Shown here: positions 1 to 7,193 of the stretch, piece by piece | Numbering within the stretch: the first letter of the stretch is position 1 | How the letters are laid out: the number at the start of each line of letters is the position of its first letter | From: Micromonosporaceae bacterium | GTDB lineage: Bacteria; Actinomycetota; Actinomycetes; Mycobacteriales; Micromonosporaceae | Length of the DNA stretch: 41,210 nt | Assembly: GCA_003543035.1 (NCBI GenBank) | Contig: DPJL01000259.1 | Span: forward strand, 1 to 41,210 | Reading direction: 5' to 3' | The notes under the pieces: generated by a model | What the model saw: only the letters and a program-made list of their open reading frames with translations | What the model was told of the DNA's origin: nothing | The model's database searches: none | Translations under genes and position numbers: made by a program

Positions 1-863
1 TCCCGGGAGAGCGAGAACCGCGACGCGACCTCGGTGAGCGAGTGCTCGCGTCCGTCCTCGAGCCCGTAGCGGGCCCGCATGATGCCGGCCGACCGGTCGT
101 CGAGGTGGTTGAGTAGGCCTTCGATGCGCTGGCGCTCCAGCGCGGAGAGCACGATCTCCTCCGGGCTGGGTGCGTCGCCGTCGGCAACAAGATCACCCAG
201 GCTGGTGTCGCCGTCGTCGCCGACCGGCGTGTCCAGCGAAACGGTGTCCTGCGACCAGCGCCTGAGCTCGGTCACCCGCTCGAGCGGCACACCCAGGGCG
301 GCCGCGATCTGCTCGGGCTCGGGCTCGGCGCCCAGCTCACGGGTGAGCTGACGGGTCACATTGCGCATCCGGTTGACATCTTCCACCAGGTGCACCGGCA
401 GCCGGACCGTCCGCTCCTGCTGAGCGATGGCACGGCTGATCGCCTGGCGGATCCACCAGGTGGCATACGTGGAGAATTTGAAGCCCTTGACGTAGTCAAA
501 CTTCTCCACCGCGCGCACCAGGCCGGTGTTGCCCTCCTGGATCAGATCCAGCATCGGCATCCCGGACCGCACGTAGCGACGCGCGATTGACACCACAAGG
601 CGGAGGTTGGCTCGAATGAAAAGGTCCTTGGCGTGCGCACCCTCGGTCACGAGAAGCTCCAGCTCCTCGCGGGAAACCCCGCTCGGAACCTTGTCTTCCT
701 CAAGCAGATTCTCCGCGTAGAGCCCCGCTTCGATGGCCTTGGAAAGATCCACCTCATGCGCGGCGTCCAACAGCGGCGTGCGAGAGATTTCGTGCAGGTA
801 GACACCGACGAGATCGCGCTCCTCGGCCACCTGGTCCGTGCGCAGCATGGTCATGTTCTCCAC
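1..863 (-). CDS. RNA polymerase sigma-70 family factor, group 1/2 (SigA/SigB-like), 3' end cut by window edge
   Basis: Principal-type sigma factor that directs RNA polymerase to promoters. About 287 residues are visible; the gene runs off the left edge inside region 4.2 (it ends at LTEVASRFSLSR, the start of the -35 recognition helix). Visible in order: region 1.2 (DLVGVYLHEISRTPLL), region 2 with the core-binding and -10 segment (NLRLVVSIARRYV, LDLIQEGNTGLVRAVEKFDY, FSTYATWWIRQAI), region 3 and the start of region 4. There is almost no region 1.1, so a group 2 SigB/HrdB-like factor is more likely than the essential SigA. GTG at 861-863 is preferred over the ATG at 852-854 because a GGAGG lies 8 nt upstream of it. 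Which sigma it is cannot be settled from this fragment. Confidence 0.93.
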   Translation of the reverse strand, partial: MENMTMLRTDQVAEERDLVGVYLHEISRTPLLDAAHEVDLSKAIEAGLYAENLLEEDKVPSGVSREELELLVTEGAHAKDLFIRANLRLVVSIARRYVRSGMPMLDLIQEGNTGLVRAVEKFDYVKGFKFSTYATWWIRQAISRAIAQQERTVRLPVHLVEDVNRMRNVTRQLTRELGAEPEPEQIAAALGVPLERVTELRRWSQDTVSLDTPVGDDGDTSLGDLVADGDAPSPEEIVLSALERQRIEGLLNHLDDRSAGIMRARYGLEDGREHSLTEVASRFSLSR

Positions 864-1082
864 GTTCGGGTCCTCCCCCGTAATCGCCGCAGGGGCCTGC
901 GGTGCTGACACCTGCACAACAGATGACGCTCGGAGATGATTCCGCGTTGCCCCTGAAAGTGTCACGAAGAGCTGTGAACTTCCTGATATGGGATTGCTGG
1001 ATCGGCAAATATGCCCGATTTATGACACCAAAGGATCGCCATTGATCACAGCGATGCAGGTCACGATAGGCATGTGAGCTGC

Positions 1083-1100
1083 GTCGCTATCCGTAGCGAC
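1083..1100 (-). terminator. Short perfect stem-loop downstream of the MurR/RpiR gene
   Basis: GTCGCTA-TCCG-TAGCGAC forms a 7-bp stem with a 4-nt loop, 15 nt beyond the stop of the MurR-like gene. No T-tract follows on the minus strand, so it is only a weak terminator candidate. The rest of 864-1115 (the sigma gene leader) shows no other structure I can support. Confidence 0.4.
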
Positions 1101-1115
1101 ATCGCCGCAAAGGAG

Positions 1116-2042
1116 CTATGACGCGGATGACTTCCTTTTGGTAGTTCCCGTTCTGCCGCGCGGCGAATCCTCCGGCGCGGCGAGCGCCCGGCCCGCCTTG
1201 CCCCGGGTTCTGGCCGCCAGGGCCACGAAAATGCAGTCTAAAACGGTCAGCTGGGCAAGCCGACTGGCCAGCGCTCCGGACCGATAGGTGGTCTCCCGTG
1301 CCGCAGTGGTCACCACGAGGTCAGCCGCTTCGCTGATCGTGGAGCGCGGGAAGTTGGTGAGGGCCACCGTGGTCGCCCCAGCCTTGCGCGCGCGGCCGAG
1401 CATCTCGATGGTGTCCCAGGTGGTACCGGTGTGCGAGATCCCGAAGGCGACGTCGCCCGAGCTCAGCATCGCGGCCGACGCGAGGGCCCCGTGCACGTCG
1501 GGCCAGTAGTAGGCGACCCGGCCCAGCCGGTGCAGCTTGGCTTGGAAGTCGGCGGCCACGAATCCGCTCGCCCCGGCCCCGAAGACCTCGATTCGGGAGG
1601 CCTTGAGCATGGCGTGCACGATCTGCTCGCACACCTCGGGGTCAAGCTGCCGGGCGGTTTCCTCCACCGCACGGGCATCGTTGAAGGCCACCGTGGCGAT
1701 GATCTGCGAAAGGTCTGCCCCAGGCTGGATGGCTCCACCGGCAACCCGGGCATCTACCGGCTCGACTCGCCTGGCCGCCTCCGCGGCCAGCTTGATCCGC
1801 AATTGCGGATAACCGGTGAGCCCGATCGAGCGGCAGAACCGGACGACACTGGCCTCCGAGGTCTGTGCGGAAGCAGCAAGATCGGTGATGGTCCGGCTCG
1901 CCGCGTCCGCCGGGTCTGCCAGCACGATCCGGGCTACTCGCTGCTCCGCGGGTGAAAGCGCGGGCAGCAAACCGTTGATCTGCACGATCAGACCGGCCGG
2001 TCCTTCGTCCGCCCCGGTGGAAACCCGCCCCATCCTTGCCAC
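1116..2042 (-). CDS. MurR/RpiR-family transcriptional regulator (HTH_6 + SIS domain)
   Basis: Sugar-phosphate-responsive DNA-binding regulator of 308 residues. The N-terminal RpiR-type helix-turn-helix is at about residues 18-95 (LSPAEQRVARIVLADP, TITDLAASAQTSEASVVRFCRSIGLTG). The C-terminal SIS domain, which binds phosphosugars in this family, is at about 125-270 (IEVFGAGASGFVAADF, GDVAFGISHTGTTWDTIEML). The basic tail (TKRKSSAS) is not informative. GTG at 2042 is chosen because AAGG lies 7 nt upstream; the in-frame ATG at 2033 has no usable ribosome site. It starts 9 nt after the thymidylate-kinase-like gene, so the two are probably co-transcribed. Family members control amino-sugar or pentose catabolism. 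No sugar operon is adjacent, so its target is unknown. Confidence 0.88.
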   Translation of the reverse strand: MARMGRVSTGADEGPAGLIVQINGLLPALSPAEQRVARIVLADPADAASRTITDLAASAQTSEASVVRFCRSIGLTGYPQLRIKLAAEAARRVEPVDARVAGGAIQPGADLSQIIATVAFNDARAVEETARQLDPEVCEQIVHAMLKASRIEVFGAGASGFVAADFQAKLHRLGRVAYYWPDVHGALASAAMLSSGDVAFGISHTGTTWDTIEMLGRARKAGATTVALTNFPRSTISEAADLVVTTAARETTYRSGALASRLAQLTVLDCIFVALAARTRGKAGRALAAPEDSPRGRTGTTKRKSSAS

Positions 2043-2051
2043 GTCGAGACC

Positions 2052-2669
2052 TTACCCGGTCGCCACTGTGGTTCGGGTCAGGACGGTCTTCCAAATCGCT
2101 TGCGCCACCTCATCCTCCGGCATTCCACCGTCGATCCGGACCGCATCCACGCCCATGTCGCGATAGGCCTCTGCCGCCGCACGCAGGAAGGAAAGCTCCT
2201 CATGATCGGTGCCCCGGCGCTCGATCCGCTCGAAGGCGGCCTCCGGTGTGATGTCCAGCAGAATCAAGATCTCGGGGGCGGGGAAGGCTGAGTACGCCAG
2301 CTTGACCGCACGTTGCAAGAACCGGCCGCCGCCGTGCACCCGAACACTCACCTGCTGGCACACCGTATACCTGTCCATCACCGCGATCCGTCCGCCGAGC
2401 CTGGCAGCCAGCAACGACCGTGCTATCGCGAGCCATCGCAGGACCGACTCCACGACCAGCAATCCCCGGCGGCCGAGAAGCTTGGCTGGATCCTGCCCGC
2501 CCAACTTTTTCGTGGCGCGAGCCAGCCACCGGCGCCCGCCGGGATTCGGCCCGTACCGCACAGCGACCCCCGCGGCTCGTAACTCCTCGGTGAGCCGCAT
2601 TGCCTGTGTGGTCTTGCCGGAGCCGTCGATCCCGACCAGCGCGATCGCTGTTGCTCGCCTGACTGCCAC
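2052..2669 (-). CDS. Thymidylate kinase-like P-loop nucleoside monophosphate kinase
   Basis: Protein of 205 residues with the dTMP-kinase fold. The P-loop GIDGSGKTTQ starts at residue 13. The DR motif sits in IAVMDRYTV (near 95-103), and a LID-like basic segment (FERIERRGTDHEELSFL) follows. The family phosphorylates dTMP to dTDP with ATP; an annotation as a tmk paralogue or a Tmk-like sugar/nucleoside kinase is safe, exact substrate less so because the substrate-binding segment (RYGPNPGGRRWLARATKKL) is divergent. Start is GTG 2669; AGG lies about 10 nt upstream, and a TAGGTT hexamer ends 6 nt before the GTG, so a leaderless transcript is also possible. First gene of a probable two-gene unit with the MurR/RpiR regulator. 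Confidence 0.8.
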   Translation of the reverse strand: MAVRRATAIALVGIDGSGKTTQAMRLTEELRAAGVAVRYGPNPGGRRWLARATKKLGGQDPAKLLGRRGLLVVESVLRWLAIARSLLAARLGGRIAVMDRYTVCQQVSVRVHGGGRFLQRAVKLAYSAFPAPEILILLDITPEAAFERIERRGTDHEELSFLRAAAEAYRDMGVDAVRIDGGMPEDEVAQAIWKTVLTRTTVATG

Positions 2670-2752
2670 GCTAGAAACCTATCCTGGCAGATCAACCGGC
2701 AGTTGTTGTAGCGGGCGATCGGCCGTGGTCCACATGGACTATAAACATTCAC

Positions 2753-3466
2753 ATGGAGGCACTCGGCTACTTAAGAACCATGCCGTTGCATGCGATAACC
2801 GAGGTGTACGGGGAAAAGGGGCTGCGAGACCGCTTTGAGCTGGAGTTGCACCGCCTTTCCGAGACCGATCGGGCACAGTTGCGCGGGGTGCTGGCCTATG
2901 CCGCGAACCTTCATGAAGACCAACGCCGGGTGCGCGAGCCCTATCTCAATCACCTGCTACGGGTGACCCTGCGGATCCTCTGCTACTACGGCGTCACCGA
3001 CGTTGATGTGCTCACGGCCGCGCTGCTACACGACTCCGTAGAGGATCAGCCGTGGCGGATGATCGGCCGGCCGGAGACCGACTCTCCACCCACGACAGAG
3101 GCGCTTATGGTGCTCGCGGAGAAGTACGGGCATCGGGTTGCGCGTCTGGTGGACGCCGTCACCAACCCGGACTATGACCCGCATCGCGACAAGAATGAGC
3201 AATATCGGGTGCACGTGGCCGAGGCGCTGGAATTCGAGCCGTGGGCCCGCGTCATCAAGATCTCCGACTTCACCGACAACGGCGTGGGCATCATCCACAC
3301 CACCGGCCCCAAGATGATGAAGGCCGCCACGAAATACGCCCCGCTGGTGCCGATCCTGCGGGAGCTGGTGTCCAGATCGGACACTCCCCTGGCCGACGAG
3401 GTCAAGCTGCACATTTTCGAGCAGCTCGACCTCGCCGAACTCAGATTCAGAGCGATCCTTAACTAA
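2753..3466 (+). CDS. HD-domain hydrolase resembling MESH1/SpoT (candidate small alarmone hydrolase)
   Basis: Protein of 237 residues with the metal-binding HD pattern of (p)ppGpp hydrolases. His67 is in EPYLNHLLRV, His93-Asp94 with Glu97-Asp98 in LLHDSVED, and Asp172 with Asn176 in KISDFTDN. The first His-to-HD spacing (26 residues) and the Asp+4 Asn match MESH1 and the Rel hydrolase domain, and HEDQRR before the first His resembles the conserved HxDQxR segment. There is no synthetase or regulatory domain. Between the HD pair and the last Asp there are about 18 residues more than in MESH1. If active it would remove 3'-pyrophosphate from (p)ppGpp; this is inference from motifs. Start: ATG 2753 has no Shine-Dalgarno but TATAAA at 2740 suggests a leaderless mRNA. 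ATG 2780 is an alternative with a distant GGAGG. Confidence 0.8.
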   Translation: MEALGYLRTMPLHAITEVYGEKGLRDRFELELHRLSETDRAQLRGVLAYAANLHEDQRRVREPYLNHLLRVTLRILCYYGVTDVDVLTAALLHDSVEDQPWRMIGRPETDSPPTTEALMVLAEKYGHRVARLVDAVTNPDYDPHRDKNEQYRVHVAEALEFEPWARVIKISDFTDNGVGIIHTTGPKMMKAATKYAPLVPILRELVSRSDTPLADEVKLHIFEQLDLAELRFRAILN

Positions 3467-4471
3467 TCAGAAGTCCTCGTCCAGGGACACCGAGCCGCCG
3501 ACGGCGACCTGGTAGGCGGTGACTCTTCGTTCGAAGAAGTTGGCCAGCTCCTGCACGTCCTGAAGGGCCATGAACGGGAACGGGTTGCGGGAGCCGAATC
3601 GCACCGGCAGGCCGAGTCGCGCCAGCCGCTGATCTGCCACGTACTGAATGTATTCGCGCATGTCGGCGGTCGTCATGCCGGGAAGGCCGGCGCCGCAAAG
3701 GTCTTCGGCGAAGGCGAACTCGGCCTCTACTGCCTCTTCGAGCATGAGCGTGACCGCTTTGCCCATCTCGTCGTCGAACAGCGACGGCTCCTGCACGCGG
3801 ACGGTGTCCACGACCGCGAAGGCGAAATCCATGTGCATTGATTCATCGCGGAAGACCCAGTTGGTACCAGTCGCAAGCCCGTCAAGAAGCCCCCGAGAGC
3901 GCAACCAATAGACGTAGGCGAAGGCCCCATAGAAAAAGAGCCCCTCGATGCACGCGGCGAAGCAGATCAGATTGAGTAGGAACTTCCGCCGATGTTCGGC
4001 ACTGTCCAAAGTGGCCAGATCGAAAACCGAGTCGATCCAGCGGAAGCAGAATTGCGCCTTCCGCGCGATCGACGGAATGTTCTCCACCGCGGCGAAGGCT
4101 TTGGCGCGCTCCTCATCGTCGGGCAGGTAGGTGTCCAGCAGGGTCAGGTAGAACTGGACGTGCACCGCCTCCTCGAAGAGCTGACGGCTCAGGTAGAGCC
4201 GCGCCTCCGGGGAGTTGATGTGCCGGTAGAGGTTGAGCACCAGGTTGTTGGCCACGATGGTGTCGCCGGTGGCGAAGAAGGCCACCAGCCGGTTCACCAG
4301 GTGCCGCTCGCCTGGTGAGAAGGTGGCGAGATCGGGCAGGTCATTGCCCAGGTCCACCTCCTCCACCGTCCACGTGTTGCGGATCGCGGCGCGGTAGCGC
4401 TCGTAGAAGTCCGGGTACCGCATCGGCCTCAACGTGAGATCGAGACCGGGATCCAACAGCATCTTCGTCAT
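3467..4471 (-). CDS. nrdB: Class Ia ribonucleoside-diphosphate reductase beta subunit (R2)
   Basis: Small subunit of the aerobic ribonucleotide reductase, 334 residues. It houses the diiron centre and tyrosyl radical that start nucleotide reduction in NrdA. Metal ligands are recognisable: Asp in EEVDLGND, Glu and His in FEEAVHVQFY, Glu in CIEGLFFYG, and Glu and His in DESMHMDF. The radical tyrosine is present: in EAVHVQFY the Tyr is four residues after the ligand His, as Tyr122 is in E. coli. The ATG at 4471 overlaps the nrdA stop as ATGA and has GAGG 7 nt upstream; an in-frame GTG at 4477 is a weaker alternative. Translationally coupled to nrdA. Length and motifs are normal. Confidence 0.95.
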   Translation of the reverse strand: MTKMLLDPGLDLTLRPMRYPDFYERYRAAIRNTWTVEEVDLGNDLPDLATFSPGERHLVNRLVAFFATGDTIVANNLVLNLYRHINSPEARLYLSRQLFEEAVHVQFYLTLLDTYLPDDEERAKAFAAVENIPSIARKAQFCFRWIDSVFDLATLDSAEHRRKFLLNLICFAACIEGLFFYGAFAYVYWLRSRGLLDGLATGTNWVFRDESMHMDFAFAVVDTVRVQEPSLFDDEMGKAVTLMLEEAVEAEFAFAEDLCGAGLPGMTTADMREYIQYVADQRLARLGLPVRFGSRNPFPFMALQDVQELANFFERRVTAYQVAVGGSVSLDEDF

Positions 4472-6801
4472 TGGCACGCCTCGCAGATCTCGGGGTTCTC
4501 GACGTCGAGAGTGATCAACGGCTTAGCCGCGGCGGCAGGTGCTGCCGCGACCGTCTTGGCGATCGCCGTTGCCGGGCGCGAGCGCAGGTAGTACGTCGTC
4601 TTGAGGCCCTTGCGCCAGGCGTAGGCATACATCGACGAGAGTTTGCCGATCTCAGGCGAGGACATGAAGAGATTCAGCGACTGTGATTGGTCGATATAAG
4701 GCGCTCGCGCGGCGGCGAGGTCGATCAGAGCCCGCTGCGGCAGCTCCCAGGCCGTCCGGAAACGGGACCTCAGCTCAGCCGGGATCTCGGTGATCTCGGC
4801 AATCGAGCCTTCGGCGCGCACGACGCGGTCCCTCATGGAAGCCGTCCACAGGCCCTGTGCTTTCAGCTCCTCCACGAGGTACTTGTTCACCTGCAGGAAC
4901 TCGCCGGAGAGGGTTTCCCGCTTGAACACGTTGGCCACCGGCGGCTCGATGCACTCCGCGCAGCCCGCGATGGAGGCGATGGTGGCGGTCGGTGCGATCG
5001 CGATGAGCAGCGAGTTACGCAGACCTGTCCGCGCCACCTTCTCCCTCAACGCCGCCCAGGCGTCGGGCCGAACCGGCTCCGCGTCGGCCCAATGGTCCAA
5101 GTGCAGCACGCCCTGCGCGGCACGAGTGTCCGCATAGGACGGATGGGCCCCCAATGCGGCGGCAAGGTCGGCTGAAGCGTCGTACGCCGCCAGCGCGATC
5201 TCCTCCGAGATGCGGGTCGACAGCGCCAAAGCCTCGGGCGAGTCGAAATCCAGCCCGAGTGCGAAGAACACGTCGGCCAGCCCCATCACGCCCAGACCGA
5301 TTGGGCGCCAACGGTTGTTGGCCCCTGCGGCCTGACCGGTCGGGTAGTAGGACAGGTCGATGGTGCGATCGAGCACCCGCACTGCCACCTTCACGGTTTC
5401 GCGCAGGGTGGCCCAATCCACGCCGTCCTGGAACAGGTGCGCGGCCAGGTTGATCGAGCCGAGGTTGCACACCGCGGTCTCGTCGTCGCTGGTCACCTCA
5501 AGGATCTCAGTGCACAGGTTGGAAAGGTGGATCGTGTTGCCGGCCTTGGCGGTCTGATTCGACGTGCGGTTGGCGGCGTCCTTGAAGGTCATCCAGCCGT
5601 TGCCGGTCTGCGCTAGAGTCCGCATCATCCGGCCGTAAAGCTCTCGCGCCGGCACGGTCTTGATCGCTTTTTGCGAGGCTTCAGCGCCTCGGTAAGCGAC
5701 ATCGAAGGCCGGCCCCCAGAGGTCGACCAGCTCCGGGACATCCTTCGGGTCGAAGAGCGACCACGCCGTGTCCGCCTCCACCCTGCGCATGAACTCGTCC
5801 GGCACCCAGTTGGCCAGGTGCAGATTGTGCGTGCGGCGCGACTCCTCACCTGTACTGTCGCGCAACTGCAGGAACTCGTCGATGTCGGCGTGCCAGGTCT
5901 CGAGGTAGACGCAGGCCGCTCCCTTGCGACGGCCGCCCTGATTGACTGCGGCAACACTCGCGTCCAGGGTGCGCAGCCACGGCACGATGCCGTTGGACAA
6001 CCCGTTGGTGCCGCGGATCAGCGAGCCGCGGGAACGGATACGCGACCACGAAACCCCGATGCCACCGGCGTATTTGGACAGACGCGCGATCTGGGCATAC
6101 CGCTCGTAAATCGAGTCGAGCTCGTCGCGGGGTGAGTCGAGCAGGAAACAGCTGGAGAGCTGGGGGCGGCGTGCTCCGGCGTTGAACAGCGTGGGTGAGC
6201 TGGGCAGGTAAGCCAGCCGGCTCAGGATCGCGTAGAGCTCGGCGACGTCGGCGACACTGCCCGGCAGGGTGGTGCCGGCGGTGCCGGCGTTGCCGACCTC
6301 ACCCATCAGGCCACACGCGACACGCAGCAGGAAATGCTGCGGGGTCTCCAGCACCTTCCGCGTGATCGGGTGGCGCAACAGGTACCGGTCGTAAACCGTG
6401 CGAAGCCCGAAGTATTCAAAGCGGTCGTCCCCCGCCGGGTCGATCAGATCTGCCAGCTCGCCCTGGTTGACCGCGACAAACTTCGCCAGGTCATCGGCGA
6501 GCAGGCCCAGATCGTGGCCGGCGCGGACAGCGTCCGGAAAGGACAGCACGCCCTGAGTGGCCGCCTCCTCGGCGATGTGAATCGCGAGCAGCCGGGCCGC
6601 CAAACGGCTGTACGACGGCTCCTCCGCCACCCTCGCGGCGGCGGTCTCGATCGCTCGCATCCGCAGGTCGGTGTCGGTTGCTCCGGGCCAGATCCCGGCT
6701 AGAACCGGCCTGGCCACGGCCGAGGCGTCGACATGCGGAAGGTCCTGCGCCGCATCAATGATGGCGTCGGCGAAGGTTGGTGCTGAGATGGTGCTGGTCA
6801 A
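4468..6801 (-). CDS. nrdA: Class Ia ribonucleoside-diphosphate reductase alpha subunit (R1), truncated ATP-cone
   Basis: Catalytic subunit, about 777 residues, which reduces NDPs to dNDPs with NrdB. Active-site elements are all visible: the redox cysteines (LSSCFLLD and AVCNLGSINL), the radical site NLCTE with Asn, Cys and Glu, the Tyr-Tyr of TTYYLRS for radical transfer, and the C-terminal CEACQ shuttle cysteines. The start is probably TTG at 6801, because GGGGGAG lies 6 nt upstream; the frame stays open to 6993 but that extension has no ribosome site and no recognisable domain. The N-terminus aligns with the second half of an ATP-cone (PSYSRLAARLLA) but lacks the KRDG strand at its beginning, so dATP control of overall activity may be lost. 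Transcription is probably repressed by NrdR through the box at 6912-6927. Confidence 0.93.
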   Translation of the reverse strand: MTSTISAPTFADAIIDAAQDLPHVDASAVARPVLAGIWPGATDTDLRMRAIETAAARVAEEPSYSRLAARLLAIHIAEEAATQGVLSFPDAVRAGHDLGLLADDLAKFVAVNQGELADLIDPAGDDRFEYFGLRTVYDRYLLRHPITRKVLETPQHFLLRVACGLMGEVGNAGTAGTTLPGSVADVAELYAILSRLAYLPSSPTLFNAGARRPQLSSCFLLDSPRDELDSIYERYAQIARLSKYAGGIGVSWSRIRSRGSLIRGTNGLSNGIVPWLRTLDASVAAVNQGGRRKGAACVYLETWHADIDEFLQLRDSTGEESRRTHNLHLANWVPDEFMRRVEADTAWSLFDPKDVPELVDLWGPAFDVAYRGAEASQKAIKTVPARELYGRMMRTLAQTGNGWMTFKDAANRTSNQTAKAGNTIHLSNLCTEILEVTSDDETAVCNLGSINLAAHLFQDGVDWATLRETVKVAVRVLDRTIDLSYYPTGQAAGANNRWRPIGLGVMGLADVFFALGLDFDSPEALALSTRISEEIALAAYDASADLAAALGAHPSYADTRAAQGVLHLDHWADAEPVRPDAWAALREKVARTGLRNSLLIAIAPTATIASIAGCAECIEPPVANVFKRETLSGEFLQVNKYLVEELKAQGLWTASMRDRVVRAEGSIAEITEIPAELRSRFRTAWELPQRALIDLAAARAPYIDQSQSLNLFMSSPEIGKLSSMYAYAWRKGLKTTYYLRSRPATAIAKTVAAAPAAAAKPLITLDVENPEICEACQ

Positions 6802-6845
6802 CGTGCGCTCCCCCTGCTGAATATGGCGGAAAGGGCACGGCAAAG

Positions 6846-6865
6846 CAGCGCTACCCAGAGCGCTG
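6846..6865 (-). promoter_or_regulatory. Stem-loop in the nrdA 5' leader
   Basis: CAGCGCT and AGCGCTG are perfect 7-nt complements around a 6-nt loop, 45-64 nt before the nrdA TTG start. It could be an mRNA stability or translation-control element; no riboswitch class is recognised. Confidence 0.4.
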
Positions 6866-6911
6866 TGTCTACCGTGGACCGTCCCGCGCGGCCTCACCCC
6901 GCTTGCGGCAG

Positions 6912-6927
6912 ACACTACATGTAGTGG
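6912..6927 (-). promoter_or_regulatory. NrdR box upstream of nrdAB
   Basis: ACACTACATGTAGTGG contains the perfect 14-bp palindrome CACTACATGTAGTG (6913-6926), which fits the NrdR consensus aCAcwAtATaTwGTgt. NrdR is the ATP/dATP-sensing repressor of ribonucleotide reductase operons. NrdR boxes normally come in pairs about 31 bp apart; one turn-matched position, centred near 6950 (CCCCATATCGTCC), is only a weak match, so the second box is degenerate or elsewhere. Confidence 0.75.
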
Positions 6928-7193
6928 CGTCCGACCAAAAGCGACCCCATATCGTCCGGGCGTGTCGCGTAAGCCTCTGTCGATGAGACTCAAAATTGAC
7001 CGTCAATACACGAACGCTGAGCGAAGCAGGATCGCCGACAACTTAGCACACGCGTTCGATTCACTCACGTATTCAAGCGGCCGGGTGACCGAATAACGAT
7101 CTTTCTCTATATCTATGCATAGCAACTCGTCTCTCATATCCTTCCCCCATATCGGCGCAGGGCACTGTGTCGATCACTGGAGAGGAGAGGCAT

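Larger units (their letters stand above)
6802..7193. other. Divergent intergenic region between nrdA and the secreted subtilase gene (392 bp)
   Basis: Control region for two divergent genes. It contains, from left to right, an A/G-rich nrdA ribosome site, a 7-bp stem-loop in the nrdA leader (6846-6865), an NrdR-type palindrome (6912-6927) and a second palindrome, ATTGAC-C-GTCAAT, at 6995-7007. The part 7010-7180 holds no structure I can support apart from the GGAGAGGAGAGG ribosome site of the protease gene at 7179-7190. A B12 riboswitch, common before actinobacterial nrdAB, was looked for and not found. Confidence 0.7.

Noticed and set aside
6802..7193. B12 riboswitch before nrdAB
   Set aside because: No B12 box or GCCACTG core, only a small stem-loop.
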